DNA of 64,000 bases, taken from an uncultured Alphaproteobacteria bacterium. GTDB lineage: Bacteria; Pseudomonadota; Alphaproteobacteria; Rhizobiales; Rhizobiaceae. Below are positions 8,623 through 17,747 of this stretch, one piece after another. Location of the stretch: NCBI GenBank assembly GCA_929200315.1, contig CAKMZB010000006.1, forward strand, positions 124,001 through 188,000, given 5' to 3'. The notes beneath the pieces are model-generated. The model was not told the DNA's origin. It ran no database searches and saw only the letters and a list, made by a program, of their open reading frames with translations. The position numbers and the translations under genes are program-made. Position 1 is the first letter of the stretch. The number at the start of each line of letters is the position of its first letter.

Positions 8623-8690
8623 TTAGCGAGTTGTTTTACGTGGCTGCAAGCCCCACCCGGATCAGGCGGCGGCCAAATCACCACGGGGAA
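8614..8690 (-). promoter_or_regulatory. SAM-II riboswitch
   Basis: On the minus strand the conserved segments of the alphaproteobacterial metA (SAM-II) motif appear in order: CCGTGGTGATTTGGCC, then GGCTTGCAGCCACG, then AAAACAA, CGCTAA and GGCC. CGTGG pairs with CCACG to form P1, and the GGCC after GATTT can pair with the terminal GGCC to close the pseudoknot. SAM-II RNAs bind S-adenosylmethionine and lower methionine-gene expression. The segment between GGCC and GGCTTGCAG is somewhat long and can fold into its own small stem. Confidence 0.9.
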
Positions 8691-8797
8691 ATGTCTAACC
8701 TTCCCCACGCCAAAGCGTCAAACATCAACGGAAATGCCCAATCGCAGACTGGGTGAAACGGGCGGAAACTTGAACCACTTCACCCACCACCGAAGGT

Positions 8798-9646
8798 CTA
8801 GCCCTGACGACGCGCCAGGAAGGCCAGGCGCTCAAAGAGATGTACGTCCTGCTCGTTCTTCAGCAGCGCGCCGTGCAGCTTCGGCAGCGCGTCCTTGGCA
8901 TCCCCACGCAGGGTCGCGGGATCCACGTCATCGGCCACCAGCAAGCGGATCCAATCCAGGGCTTCTGAGGTCGAAGGCTTCTTCTTCAACCCTGCCGTGT
9001 CGCGGATTTCATAGAATTGCGTCAGCGCCTCCCGTACCAGGTTCTGCTTGATACCGGGGAAATGAACGTCAACGATTTGCGCCAAGACATCGGCTTCCGG
9101 AAAGGCAATGTAATGGAAGAAACAGCGGCGCAAGAAGGCGTCGGGCAGCTCTTTTTCGTTGTTAGATGTAATGATGATGATCGGCCGGTGCTTGGCCTTA
9201 ATCGTACGGTCGAGCTCATAAACATAGAACTCATTGCGATCGAGTTCCTGCAGCAAGTCGTTGGGGAATTCGATGTCCGCTTTGTCGATCTCATCGATCA
9301 GCAGCACGACTTTCTGGCCCGCCTCGAAGGCATCCCAGAGCTTGCCGGGCTTGATGTAATTGGCAACGTCATGGACGCCTTCTTCACCAAGCTGGCTGTC
9401 CCGCAGGCGGGAAACAGCATCATACTCATAAAGACCCTGTTGAGCCTTGGTGGTGGATTTGATGTTCCACTCGATGATTGGCAGACCAAGAGCCGCGGAG
9501 ACTTGGCGAGCCAGCTCCGTCTTACCGGTGCCGGGTTCGCCTTTCACCAGAAGTGGGCGCTCCAGAGTGATGGCGGCATTGACTGCCACGGTAAGATCAT
9601 CGCCCGCGACATAGTCGTCGGTGCCTTCAAAACGCAACTCGCTCAT
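8798..9646 (-). CDS. MoxR-family AAA+ ATPase
   Basis: This 282-residue protein begins at the ATG of MSELRF; a 12-residue upstream extension from a TTG is possible but lacks support. Walker A is GEPGTGKTEL, Walker B is VVLLIDEIDKAD, and sensor 1 is IIITSNNEKELPDAFLRRC. MoxR ATPases are cytoplasmic chaperone-like machines that pair with VWA proteins, and a CoxE-like VWA gene lies downstream on the same strand beyond metA. The two probably form one functional unit despite the intervening gene. Confidence 0.92.
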   Translation of the reverse strand: MSELRFEGTDDYVAGDDLTVAVNAAITLERPLLVKGEPGTGKTELARQVSAALGLPIIEWNIKSTTKAQQGLYEYDAVSRLRDSQLGEEGVHDVANYIKPGKLWDAFEAGQKVVLLIDEIDKADIEFPNDLLQELDRNEFYVYELDRTIKAKHRPIIIITSNNEKELPDAFLRRCFFHYIAFPEADVLAQIVDVHFPGIKQNLVREALTQFYEIRDTAGLKKKPSTSEALDWIRLLVADDVDPATLRGDAKDALPKLHGALLKNEQDVHLFERLAFLARRQG

Positions 9647-9759
9647 GTGTGAAATTCGTTCCGTCACAAGATAATTGGCCAACCTTTAAGGCACTGGTGC
9701 GTTAAGGTGCAACGGCTGGGAATCAATACAGTCAGTCAACACCAACAGGAGGGCAATAT

Positions 9760-10305
9760 ATGTCTATTTTGAAATCGGGAATGAAGGGTGCACCCATACG
9801 CCGTTTGCAGGCGAAACTTGGCGTCACGGCAGATGGGGATTTTGGTCCCGGCACGCGCCAGGCGGTTATGGATTATCAAAAGGCCAACGGACTTGCCGTT
9901 GACGGCATTGCCGGCCCGGACACTTTTGCCGCCATGGGTCTGCAAGAGCTAATTCTGCTGCGCGTTGGTTCGCGCGGCGATCAGGTCAAGACATTGCAGA
10001 AAGCACTTGGCGCCGGCGCCGACGGAATCTTCGGCCAAGGCACTAAGAAAGCCGTTATGGACTTCCAGAAAGCTCAGGGCATTGCAGCGGACGGCATGGC
10101 CGGACCAGAAACTCTGGCACGCATGCCAGAGTTCCCAGACATCAATGATGATGTACTCGCCCGCGCCAAGATGACGTCGGAAGACAAGGCTTTCGATGGC
10201 GAAGGGCTGCCGGAAATTTCGGGTTCTGAAGCCGTTGCCGGCAGTGCATCTGAGGCAGCTCCCGAAGAAAGCCTCTGGGGCAAGGTGACGGGCTGGTTCA
10301 GTTAA
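9760..10305 (+). CDS. Tandem peptidoglycan-binding domain protein without a signal peptide
   Basis: This 181-residue protein contains two PG_binding_1 repeats (about 3-60 and 66-125), each with the LQxxLG...DGxFGxGT..AVxxFQ pattern. A 55-residue acidic low-complexity tail ends in WGKVTGWFS. No Sec or Tat signal is visible at the N-terminus, which starts directly in the first repeat after a good AGGAGG ribosome binding site. It therefore either stays in the cytoplasm, leaves by another route, or binds something other than cell wall. It is transcribed divergently from the MoxR gene and convergently with the RlpA-like gene 6 bases away. Confidence 0.85.
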   Translation: MSILKSGMKGAPIRRLQAKLGVTADGDFGPGTRQAVMDYQKANGLAVDGIAGPDTFAAMGLQELILLRVGSRGDQVKTLQKALGAGADGIFGQGTKKAVMDFQKAQGIAADGMAGPETLARMPEFPDINDDVLARAKMTSEDKAFDGEGLPEISGSEAVAGSASEAAPEESLWGKVTGWFS

Positions 10306-10311
10306 ACCGGT

Positions 10312-10803
10312 CTAGCCGTCATTCTCACCACTACCAGCCGTCCGGTCACCGCGCAGCCATGAAGCGAAGCGGCCGACCGGGCGGCGCTTGGGCACCGTGA
10401 TGGTCTCGAGCTCATCAAGCTGCTCATAACGCACCGCTGGGCCTGTCTCAGCACTGCTCGCAAGCTGCGTGAGCTGAACCTTGGCATGACCAGAGCCAAT
10501 CATGCAGATATGGCGCGCCGCACCCTTCGAAAGATCAATGATGCGCTGCTTTGCAAACGGCCCACGGTCGTTGATCCGAACGATCACGGATTTGCCGTTG
10601 CGTAGGTTCGTCACCTTCACCTTCGTCCCAAAGGGAAGCGTCCGATGAGCAGCCGTCATCTTGGCGGAATTCATCCGCTCACCATTGGCGGTAAGATTAC
10701 CGTCCAGAGCATACCATGAGGCCGAACCGGTCTCAGCCATGGCTGGTGACAGGGCGACAAGCAGAATCGCGGCAGCGATGCCGACGGGGCGAAAGATCAT
10801 CAT
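10312..10803 (-). CDS. RlpA-like double-psi beta-barrel protein
   Basis: This 163-residue protein has a Sec signal peptide (cleavage near SPAMAE, residue 24) and a septal-ring RlpA-type DPBB domain (about 25-115): GSASWYALDG, TAAHRTLPFGTKVKVTN and RINDRGPF are conserved, including the Asp of NDRGPF needed for glycan cleavage in active RlpA. There is no lipobox cysteine and no SPOR domain, so it is a shorter, soluble periplasmic relative. Likely role: a lytic transglycosylase or related wall factor. Start codons at the first two residues (MM) are equally possible. Confidence 0.88.
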   Translation of the reverse strand: MMIFRPVGIAAAILLVALSPAMAETGSASWYALDGNLTANGERMNSAKMTAAHRTLPFGTKVKVTNLRNGKSVIVRINDRGPFAKQRIIDLSKGAARHICMIGSGHAKVQLTQLASSAETGPAVRYEQLDELETITVPKRRPVGRFASWLRGDRTAGSGENDG

Positions 10804-10990
10804 GATTTAGGTCGTTTGCGGGAGGGAGGCGTTTGCTGACCCGCAGCTAGAGGCGAAATGTGGCGATGGTCTGTGCGTTAGATCAGGCTATGTTTCACCA
10901 CCTTACCGGCCGTGAACACAAGCGCCCCTTTTGCACGGCGCACGCAAACCCTATTGTAGATGTGAAAGCGCATGAGGGGAGTGCCCGGAC

Positions 10991-11770
10991 TTGGCCACGA
11001 GACGCAAGCTTACAACGATCTTCTGCGCCGACGTGGAAGGCTATGGCAAATCTATGGCCCGCAACGAGGAAGCGACCCTCGCCAATCTCGACAAGTGTCG
11101 CGAGGCGATGCGCAACCTCTTTGCCCATCATAGTGGCCGTGAAATCAACACCTGGGGCGATGCTGTCATTGCGGAATTCGATTCCGTCGTGGAGGCCGTG
11201 CGCTGCGCTGTTGCCGTGCAGGATGCAGTTGAATCTATCGACGGCGACGGGTCGCCCCTACAATTCCGCATCGGCATTAATCTTGGTGATGTCATTGATG
11301 ACGGAAAGTCCGTCTATGGCGACGGCGTTAACCAGGCCGCGCGGCTGGAGGCGGCGTGCGAGCCCGGCCATGTGCTAGTGTCCGACACGGTTCATTCCCT
11401 GGTGAACCGTCAACTCACCCTGCGCTTTGAGCAGCGCAACGATATACCAACAAAAGATGGCGAAGACGTGCTTTCAGGCTACACCGTACGGCGGGATCGC
11501 ACCAACGCGCCTGTTGAGGCTCCAGACCTGAACCGCAAATCCCAGCTTGCCTACACCGCTCGCAAGGCCAGCGATGTTGATCAATGGCTGGCTCGGCAAC
11601 CACGTTCCGTGCAGGTGGCTGGTGGTTTTGTCGTTTTCTTCTTTCTCATCAATCTTCTGTTCGGTGGGCTTTCAACCCCCTGGTTCATCTTCCCGGCAGC
11701 ACCCTTCGTGCTTTTTATCATCTGGGCGCGACAGAAACTGGATAAGAACGCCGACGATCTGGAAGAGTAA
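10991..11770 (+). CDS. Short class III nucleotidyl cyclase with a C-terminal membrane hairpin
   Basis: This 259-residue protein starts at TTG, supported by an upstream GAGGGGAG. The class III cyclase domain is at the N-terminus (8-165): metal aspartates in FCADVEGYG and WGDAVIAEF, and a transition-state segment with both Asn and Arg (GVNQAARLEA). The usual base-selecting lysine before GD is not seen (INTWGD), so nucleotide preference is unclear. The C-terminus holds two hydrophobic segments (about 207-245) ending in a charged tail, so the enzyme is tethered to the membrane from behind. It stands alone, with no partner cNMP gene beside it. Confidence 0.88.
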   Translation: MATRRKLTTIFCADVEGYGKSMARNEEATLANLDKCREAMRNLFAHHSGREINTWGDAVIAEFDSVVEAVRCAVAVQDAVESIDGDGSPLQFRIGINLGDVIDDGKSVYGDGVNQAARLEAACEPGHVLVSDTVHSLVNRQLTLRFEQRNDIPTKDGEDVLSGYTVRRDRTNAPVEAPDLNRKSQLAYTARKASDVDQWLARQPRSVQVAGGFVVFFFLINLLFGGLSTPWFIFPAAPFVLFIIWARQKLDKNADDLEE

Positions 11771-11789
11771 CACCCTTCAGGACAACAAG

Positions 11790-11827
11790 AAAAAGGCCCG
11801 ATCGCTTTCACGACCGGGCCTTTTGAT
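11790..11827. terminator. Bidirectional terminator between the cyclase gene and rpsA
   Basis: AAAAGGCCCG and CGGGCCTTTT form a 10-bp GC-rich stem around a short loop, with A and T runs on the outer sides, in the convergent gap between the cyclase (+) and rpsA (-). It can serve both strands. Confidence 0.85.
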
Positions 11828-11853
11828 TTTTACCTGCAAAAGAGGTGACGAAC

Positions 11854-13560
11854 TTAGCTGTCGTCGCCCTCGCGGTCCTTCAGCGCTGCGCCGAGGATAT
11901 CACCGAGGGATGCGCCAGAATCGGAGGATCCGAATTCAGCAACCGCGGCTTTCTCTTCAGCAATTTCCAGCGCCTTGATCGACAGGTTTACCTTGCGGCT
12001 CTTCTTGTCGAAGACAGTGACGCGGGCATCGACTTTCTGACCAACCGAGAAACGCTCTGGGCGCTGCTCATCGCGGTCACGGGAAAGGTCAGCACGACGG
12101 ATGAAGGCATCGATCTCTGTGTCGACGATGCGGGTCTCAAGACCACCGTCAATGACGCGCATGACTTCAGCGGTAACCACCGAACCCTTGCGGATGTCAC
12201 CGGCGGAACCGGATTCCATCGTATCGCTGCCATCAAGCTGCTTGATGCCGAGCGAAATGCGCTCTTTCTCAACATCCACGTCGAGCACGACGGCCTTGAC
12301 CATCTCGGCCTTCTCGTAGTTCTCGATCGCTTCCTCCCCAGAGAGGTTCCAGTCGAGGTCGGAGAGATGGACCATGCCGTCCACATCGCCATCGAGGCCG
12401 ATGAAGAGGCCGAATTCGGTCTTGTTCTTCACTTCGCCTTCCACAACCGTACCGGCCGGGTAGTTCTCTGCAAACGTATCCCATGGGTTGGAGAGGTTCT
12501 GCTTCAGACCAAGCGAAATGCGCCGCTTGTTGGGATCGACGTCGAGAACCACGACTTCCACTTCCTGGGAGGTGGCGACGATTTTGCCCGGATGGACGTT
12601 CTTTTTTGTCCAGGACATTTCCGACACGTGAATCAGACCTTCGATACCTGGCTCCAGCTCCACAAACGCACCGTAATCGGTGATGTTGGTGATGCGGCCG
12701 TCGACCTTCATACCGACAGGGTATTTCACGCCGATGGAATCCCACGGATCACTTTCCAGCTGCTTCATGCCCAGCGAAATGCGGTGAGTTTCCTGGTTCA
12801 CGCGGATGATCTGAACTTTAACCGTTTGGCCGATGTTCAGAATTTCCGTTGGATGGTTCACGCGGCGCCAGGCCATGTCGGTAACATGGAGCAGGCCGTC
12901 AATGCCGCCGAGGTCAACAAACGCACCGTAATCGGTGATATTCTTGACCACGCCATCGACGATCTGACCCTCTTCCAGGTTCTGGACGATTTCGGAACGC
13001 TGTTCCGCGCGGCTCTCTTCCAGCACGGTGCGGCGAGAGACGACAATGTTGCCGCGGCGACGATCCATTTTCAGGATCTCGAAGGGCTGCGGTGTGTTCA
13101 TCAGCGGGGTGACGTCGCGGATCGGACGAATGTCGACCTGGGAGCGCGGCAGGAATGCCGTTGCGCCGTCGAGGTCCACGGTGAAGCCGCCTTTGACCTG
13201 GTTGAAGATCTGACCTTCGACCTTTTCCTGGGCTTCAAATTTCTTCTCGAGCTTGATCCAGCTCTCTTCGCGGCGGGCTTTGTCACGGGACAGGACAGCT
13301 TCGCCCATCGCATTCTCAACGCGCTCAAGATAGACTTCAACCTTGTCGCCAACCTTGATTTCGCCGTTCTGGCCACCGGTACCGAATTCCTTCAGCGCCA
13401 CACGGCCTTCAACTTTCAGGCCTGCATCAATAACGGCCATGTCTTTTTCAATGGCGGTGACGATGCCTTCGACAACATTGCCTTCCTGCAGGGAGGAGGT
13501 TGCCATCGTTTCGTCGAGAAGGGCAGCAAAGTCCTCCATCGAAGGGTTCATATCAGACAT
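11854..13560 (-). CDS. rpsA: 30S ribosomal protein S1
   Basis: This 568-residue protein is full length for S1 and has six S1 RNA-binding repeats; typical strings are [37 protein letters not shown] and [19 protein letters not shown]. It binds mRNA on the small ribosomal subunit and aids initiation. It follows cmk on the same strand, the usual alphaproteobacterial order. The start has an AAGGAAAA ribosome binding site and a long inverted repeat just upstream (separate entry). Confidence 0.98.
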   Translation of the reverse strand: MSDMNPSMEDFAALLDETMATSSLQEGNVVEGIVTAIEKDMAVIDAGLKVEGRVALKEFGTGGQNGEIKVGDKVEVYLERVENAMGEAVLSRDKARREESWIKLEKKFEAQEKVEGQIFNQVKGGFTVDLDGATAFLPRSQVDIRPIRDVTPLMNTPQPFEILKMDRRRGNIVVSRRTVLEESRAEQRSEIVQNLEEGQIVDGVVKNITDYGAFVDLGGIDGLLHVTDMAWRRVNHPTEILNIGQTVKVQIIRVNQETHRISLGMKQLESDPWDSIGVKYPVGMKVDGRITNITDYGAFVELEPGIEGLIHVSEMSWTKKNVHPGKIVATSQEVEVVVLDVDPNKRRISLGLKQNLSNPWDTFAENYPAGTVVEGEVKNKTEFGLFIGLDGDVDGMVHLSDLDWNLSGEEAIENYEKAEMVKAVVLDVDVEKERISLGIKQLDGSDTMESGSAGDIRKGSVVTAEVMRVIDGGLETRIVDTEIDAFIRRADLSRDRDEQRPERFSVGQKVDARVTVFDKKSRKVNLSIKALEIAEEKAAVAEFGSSDSGASLGDILGAALKDREGDDS

Positions 13561-13577
13561 TCATTTTCCTTGTAGAG

Positions 13578-13657
13578 CGGGGCCGGGCTTCGACGATGCG
13601 AAGACGTGCGGATCCGCATGCACCGGGGTTAGTGTTGTTCGGCGGTTCCCGGCCCCG
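13578..13657 (-). promoter_or_regulatory. Structured rpsA leader with a perfect 10-bp inverted repeat
   Basis: CGGGGCCGGG (13578-13587) and CCCGGCCCCG (13648-13657) are perfect complements about 60 bases apart. Inside lies the 12-base palindrome TGCGGATCCGCA. On the minus strand the 3' arm ends 17 bases before the rpsA ATG, next to the ribosome binding site. The layout suits a branched leader controlling S1 synthesis; S1 is autoregulated through its leader in E. coli. The assignment here is inferred. Confidence 0.55.
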
Positions 13658-13731
13658 TTCCATCTGCGATGAAACCTCCGATAAATCGGAGTGGGTGCAA
13701 TGGGGCTCAAAAACCGTTTTGCGGTAGTTTT

Positions 13732-14400
13732 CTACGAGCGCGCGCGGCTCACAATGTCCAGCGCTTGCGCGTAGGCGGCCTCTATATCCAAGTCACTCGT
13801 ATCGAGCAAGTGCGCGTCTGCCGCCGGGCGAAGGGGAGAATCGGCCCGCCCCATGTCCCGCGCATCACGGCGTTTGATGTCATCGAGAATGGTTTCAAAC
13901 AGAGCGTCACCGTCTTCCGTCGCCCCATCGCGTAACCGCTCTTCGTTCCAACGGCGACGGGCACGTTCTTCAACGCTGGCGGTGACAAAGAGTTTGGCCT
14001 GTGCATCCGGGCAAACCACCGTTCCGATGTCCCGCCCATCAAGCACCGCGCCACCCAGAGCAAAGGCGCGCTGCGCTTCCACCAGGGCCTGGCGCAGTTT
14101 TGGCAACGGTGCGACTTTGGATGCCGCTGACCCAATCTCATGGACGGCAAGCTCGGTGCGGTCGAGTTTGCCAAGATCGAGCGCCAGAGCGGTAGCCACG
14201 GCGGCAGGCTCATCATCCAGCGCCTTGCCCGCTTCCATCATAGCTTTTGCTACGGCGCGGTAGGTAAGCCCGGTATCGAGATGGGGCAAATTGAAGGTGG
14301 CGGCCAACCGGCGCGCCAGCGTGCCCTTGCCGGACGCGGCGGGGCCATCGATTGCTATCACGAAGGGCTTTTCCACCGCTGAGGAAGATGCCGCTGCCAT
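13732..14400 (-). CDS. cmk: Cytidylate kinase
   Basis: This 222-residue protein phosphorylates CMP/dCMP with ATP. The P-loop is [17 protein letters not shown]; the CMP-binding YRAVAKAM and [13 protein letters not shown] motifs are present. The ATG at 14400 has an AGGAA ribosome binding site; a TTG seven codons upstream is less likely. rpsA follows on the same strand. The gene is divergent from phoX, with about 95 bases between the two starts. Confidence 0.97.
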   Translation of the reverse strand: MAAASSSAVEKPFVIAIDGPAASGKGTLARRLAATFNLPHLDTGLTYRAVAKAMMEAGKALDDEPAAVATALALDLGKLDRTELAVHEIGSAASKVAPLPKLRQALVEAQRAFALGGAVLDGRDIGTVVCPDAQAKLFVTASVEERARRRWNEERLRDGATEDGDALFETILDDIKRRDARDMGRADSPLRPAADAHLLDTSDLDIEAAYAQALDIVSRARS

Positions 14401-14496
14401 TGTCGCATTCCTGTCGTGCAACGTCTGTTGGGTGGCTGTGTAACCGCCGCGCCTTGCCGCGACAACGCATCATTCAAATCCACTGAAAGCCCCATC

Positions 14497-16410
14497 ATGG
14501 ACAACCCAAACCACTTTGCCGACGAAACTCCCTTCGACGACTACGACGAGCACATTGATCCCCGTCCGGAGGAAACCGATTTCGACCGTGTGGTAGAGGC
14601 CGCCATGTCCCGCCGCGGCTTCATGGGCAGCGTTCTCGCCCTTGGCAGCTTTGCAGCTTTGGGTGGCGCGCTGGTGCCGAGCGGCGCACGCGCCGCGGCC
14701 GACCGCTTTGCCTTTGAGGCAATCCCCGCCAACACCCTGGACGATATAACCGTCCCGCCGGGGTTTACCTGGGAACCGTTGATCCGCTGGGGTGATCCAA
14801 TCACAGCCGACGGCCCCGAATTTGACCCAGCGACTCGGGGCACCGGTGAAAGCCAGGCCATCACCTTTGGCGACAACACCGACGGCATGGATATCTTCTC
14901 CCTTGGCGATCGCACGTTGCTTGTCGTCAATAACGAATACACCAACCGCTCCATCATCTGGGGCAACCGGATGGAGGGCCTTGCTGCCGACGCAAAGCCT
15001 GAGCTTCAGGACGACGACATCCTGAAAGGCATGATGGCCCACGGCATCGCCATCGTTGAGCTGAAAGAGAAAGATGGCAAATGGACCATTGTGCGCAACA
15101 GCCAGTATAACCGTCGCATCACACCACAAAGCGAGATGGAGATCACCGGCCCCGCTGCAGGTCATGATCTGATGAAAACCAATGCAGACCCGACCGGCAC
15201 CAAATCGCTCGGCACCTGGAACAATTGCGGCAACGGCGTCACTCCCTGGGGCACCTATCTCACCTGCGAGGAAAACTTCAACGGCTATTTCTCAGCATCT
15301 GACGAGAATCGCGAACGCAGCGACACGGAAGTCCGCTACGGTATCAACACGTCCGATTGGGGCTATGGCTGGGCGAGGATCGACGAGCGTTTCGACATCA
15401 CCAAACACCCCAACGAACCGCACCGCGCTGGATACGTCGTCGAAATCGATCCGCGCGACCCCACCGCAACGCCGAAAAAACGCACCGCCCTTGGCCGTTT
15501 CAAACACGAGAACGCCGAATGCGTTATCAATCCTGACGGTCGCCTTGTCATCTATATGGGCGATGATGAGCGTGGTGAGTTCATCTATCGCTATGTCTCT
15601 GATGGGGTCTACGCGCCGGGTGACGAAACTGAGTCTTTGATGACAAATGGTGTCCTTTCCGTTGCCAAATTCAGCGATGATGGAACCGGCGAGTGGATCG
15701 ACCTGACGCCAGAAACCACTGAAATGAGTACAGCAGAAATTGCAATCTACACCCGTCAGGCCGGGTCCAAGGTCGGCGCTACAACGATGGATCGCCCCGA
15801 ATGGATCGCCACCAACCCGCTGAAAGCAGAACTCTATTGCGCTCTGACCAACAACAAGAACCGTGGTCTGAAAACGAATGCCGGGGGTGATGACACCCCG
15901 GTAGGTGGCGCCAACCCGCGCGAAGCCAATAATTATGGCCAGATCGTGCGCTGGCGGCCGAACGAGGACGACCACACTGCCATGGGTTTCACGTGGGATC
16001 TCTATGTTCTTGCTGGCAATCCAGCGGTTGGCGAGGGGCACTATGCTGGATCGGAGAACGTGAACAAGGACAACATGTTCAACTCACCGGACGGTTTAGC
16101 GTTTGACGACAACGGCCTGCTTTGGATCCAGACGGACGGCAATTATGGCAACGATGGTGAATTTGCTGGCATGGGCAACAATCAGATGCTGGCGGGCGAC
16201 CCAATCACCGGCGAAATTCGCCGCTTCATGGTTGGCCCGAACGAAGCGGAGATCACCGGTCTGACCTGGAGCGCCGACAACCGCACCATGTTTGTCGGCA
16301 TCCAGCACCCCGGCGAGCGCGGTGGCAGCCATTGGCCCGAAGGCGGAGACGCTGTCCCGCGTTCTACTATCATCGCCGTAAAACGCGAAGACGGCGGCAT
16401 CATCGGCTAG
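14497..16410 (+). CDS. PhoX-family alkaline phosphatase, Tat-exported
   Basis: This 637-residue protein belongs to the PhoX/DUF839 family, calcium- and iron-dependent phosphatases of the periplasm. The Tat motif SRRGFMGSVLALGS lies unusually far in (around residue 38), after an acidic lead, with cleavage near ARAAA. Family motifs seen include CGNGVTPWGTYLTCEENFNG, GWARIDERFD, YMGDDERGEFIYRYVS and SPDGLAFDDNGLLWIQTDG. The conserved cysteine pair (Cys in NNCGNG and in LTCEENF) is present. The chosen ATG precedes DNPNHF; the upstream frame extension runs into the cmk promoter region. It likely scavenges phosphate from organic esters. No convincing Pho box was found. Confidence 0.93.
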   Translation: MDNPNHFADETPFDDYDEHIDPRPEETDFDRVVEAAMSRRGFMGSVLALGSFAALGGALVPSGARAAADRFAFEAIPANTLDDITVPPGFTWEPLIRWGDPITADGPEFDPATRGTGESQAITFGDNTDGMDIFSLGDRTLLVVNNEYTNRSIIWGNRMEGLAADAKPELQDDDILKGMMAHGIAIVELKEKDGKWTIVRNSQYNRRITPQSEMEITGPAAGHDLMKTNADPTGTKSLGTWNNCGNGVTPWGTYLTCEENFNGYFSASDENRERSDTEVRYGINTSDWGYGWARIDERFDITKHPNEPHRAGYVVEIDPRDPTATPKKRTALGRFKHENAECVINPDGRLVIYMGDDERGEFIYRYVSDGVYAPGDETESLMTNGVLSVAKFSDDGTGEWIDLTPETTEMSTAEIAIYTRQAGSKVGATTMDRPEWIATNPLKAELYCALTNNKNRGLKTNAGGDDTPVGGANPREANNYGQIVRWRPNEDDHTAMGFTWDLYVLAGNPAVGEGHYAGSENVNKDNMFNSPDGLAFDDNGLLWIQTDGNYGNDGEFAGMGNNQMLAGDPITGEIRRFMVGPNEAEITGLTWSADNRTMFVGIQHPGERGGSHWPEGGDAVPRSTIIAVKREDGGIIG

Positions 16411-16541
16411 CCCTACCGCCAAATACCCGCCGTGCCCCGTGGCGCGGCGGGTCGGCGCAATTGTGTCTTCGTTGTGATTGCCAAGATAGCTGTGCGCTCC
16501 TACACCTTCGCTCTGACAATGGAGCATTTCGGGGGAATTTC

Positions 16542-16796
16542 ATGCGTACTGCATTCATTTTGACTGCCATCATCGGCGCACTCACTCTTACACCTGGCTT
16601 CTCCGGTGAATCTCATGCCGGCAGAACCTCACTCAAAAAAGGCGATGAGAAACTCTCACTTTGGTGCAATGGCGGTGGCTGTTACACGCGCAAAACCAGT
16701 TCTGCTGGAAAGGGCCCCAAGACCAGAATTGGCCCTGGCGGATCCAACAATTTCCGCGCGCAGAAAGCTAAGTTCAAAAAGCAGGGCTGGAAGTGA
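16542..16796 (+). CDS. Small secreted basic protein of unknown function
   Basis: This 84-residue protein has a clear Sec signal peptide (1-26, cleavage near SHAG) and a mature part of about 58 residues rich in Gly, Lys and Ser with two close cysteines (WCNGGGCYTRK) and a lysine-rich end (KKQGWK). A strong GGGGGAA ribosome binding site precedes the ATG. I do not recognise the family. The CxxxxC pair could form a small disulfide loop. The gene stands alone between phoX and ubiE, with a terminator downstream. Confidence 0.75.
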   Translation: MRTAFILTAIIGALTLTPGFSGESHAGRTSLKKGDEKLSLWCNGGGCYTRKTSSAGKGPKTRIGPGGSNNFRAQKAKFKKQGWK

Positions 16797-16846
16797 GCAG
16801 CTCTTGTGCCCTCTAGCCTTACCGGGCGGCACAAAGTGAATTGTGA

Positions 16847-16876
16847 AACGGCGATCGCGAGATCGTCGTTTTTTCG
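16847..16876 (+). terminator. Rho-independent terminator after the small secreted protein gene
   Basis: ACGGCGATC and GATCGTCGT pair (one G-U) around a GCGA loop, followed by a run of six T. A second weaker stem, TTGTGCC with GGCACAA, lies just before it (16804-16834). Confidence 0.85.
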
Positions 16877-16957
16877 TTTACACTGCTAATCACCAGTAGT
16901 GGTGCTTGGAACAATGGTTGCTTATATCGGTGGAGACCGACCCAGAAGGCCCCTCCC

Positions 16958-17737
16958 ATGACCAACGCTTCCCGCGCCCATTCCACCGCAGAAATGGCCA
17001 CCGCCTATGGCTTTGAGCCCGTCGCAGAAGGGCAAAAGCAGGAGCGTGTAGACGGCGTTTTCCATTCCGTTGCCAGTCGCTACGACCTGATGAACGATAT
17101 TATGTCGGTGGGCGTCCACCGACTCTGGAAGTCTGTCATGGTCACGAAAGCGGCACCTTCCAAGACCCGTCCCTGGCATTCGCTGGATGTGGCCGGGGGG
17201 ACCGGAGACATTGCCTTTCGGTTGGTGGAAGCTTCCAATAAAAACGCCAATGTCACGGTCCTCGACATCAACGGCTCCATGCTGGAGGTCGGGCGAGAGC
17301 GGGCTGTGAAGAACGGGCTTTCTGATCACGTTGATTTTGTCGAAGCGAATGCGGAAGAGCTGCCGTTCGAAGACAATTCCTTTGACGCCTATACCGTCGC
17401 TTTCGGCATCCGCAACGTGCCCCATATGGACCGCGCTTTGGCCGAAGCCTATCGCGTGCTGAAACCTGGCGGGCAGTTTTTGTGCCTTGAATTTTCCGAT
17501 GTCGATGTGCCGTTCCTCGACAAGTTCTATGACGCCTGGTCCTTCAGCGGCATCCCCGCCATTGGTCGGGTCGTGACGGGAGATGCGGAAAGTTATCGCT
17601 ACCTCGTGGAGTCCATCCGCAAATTCCCGAACCAGGACGCTTTCGCCGCCGCCGTGCGCAAGGCGGAATTTGCGCGGGTGGACTATCGCAACATGACGGG
17701 CGGCATCGCCGCACTCCACACTGGCTGGAAGATCTGA
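16958..17737 (+). CDS. ubiE: Ubiquinone/menaquinone C-methyltransferase UbiE
   Basis: This 259-residue SAM-dependent methyltransferase acts on the benzoquinol ring in ubiquinone synthesis. Typical motifs are present: [21 protein letters not shown] (family signature), [13 protein letters not shown] (SAM site), and [11 protein letters not shown]. The order ubiE-ubiB-coaBC is usual in alphaproteobacteria. ubiB begins 10 bases after its stop. Confidence 0.98.
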   Translation: MTNASRAHSTAEMATAYGFEPVAEGQKQERVDGVFHSVASRYDLMNDIMSVGVHRLWKSVMVTKAAPSKTRPWHSLDVAGGTGDIAFRLVEASNKNANVTVLDINGSMLEVGRERAVKNGLSDHVDFVEANAEELPFEDNSFDAYTVAFGIRNVPHMDRALAEAYRVLKPGGQFLCLEFSDVDVPFLDKFYDAWSFSGIPAIGRVVTGDAESYRYLVESIRKFPNQDAFAAAVRKAEFARVDYRNMTGGIAALHTGWKI

Positions 17738-17747
17738 GCGTCGGGTC

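Noticed and set aside
11845-13575. A 576-codon open frame on the plus strand opposite rpsA
   Set aside because: It is the mirror of a strongly conserved S1 gene; the product has no recognisable domain, and such long antisense frames are common in GC-rich codon usage.
14401-14496. Possible Pho box before phoX
   Set aside because: Two CTGT-type half sites exist (near 14410 and 14424), but their spacing is not the 11-base repeat of a Pho box.
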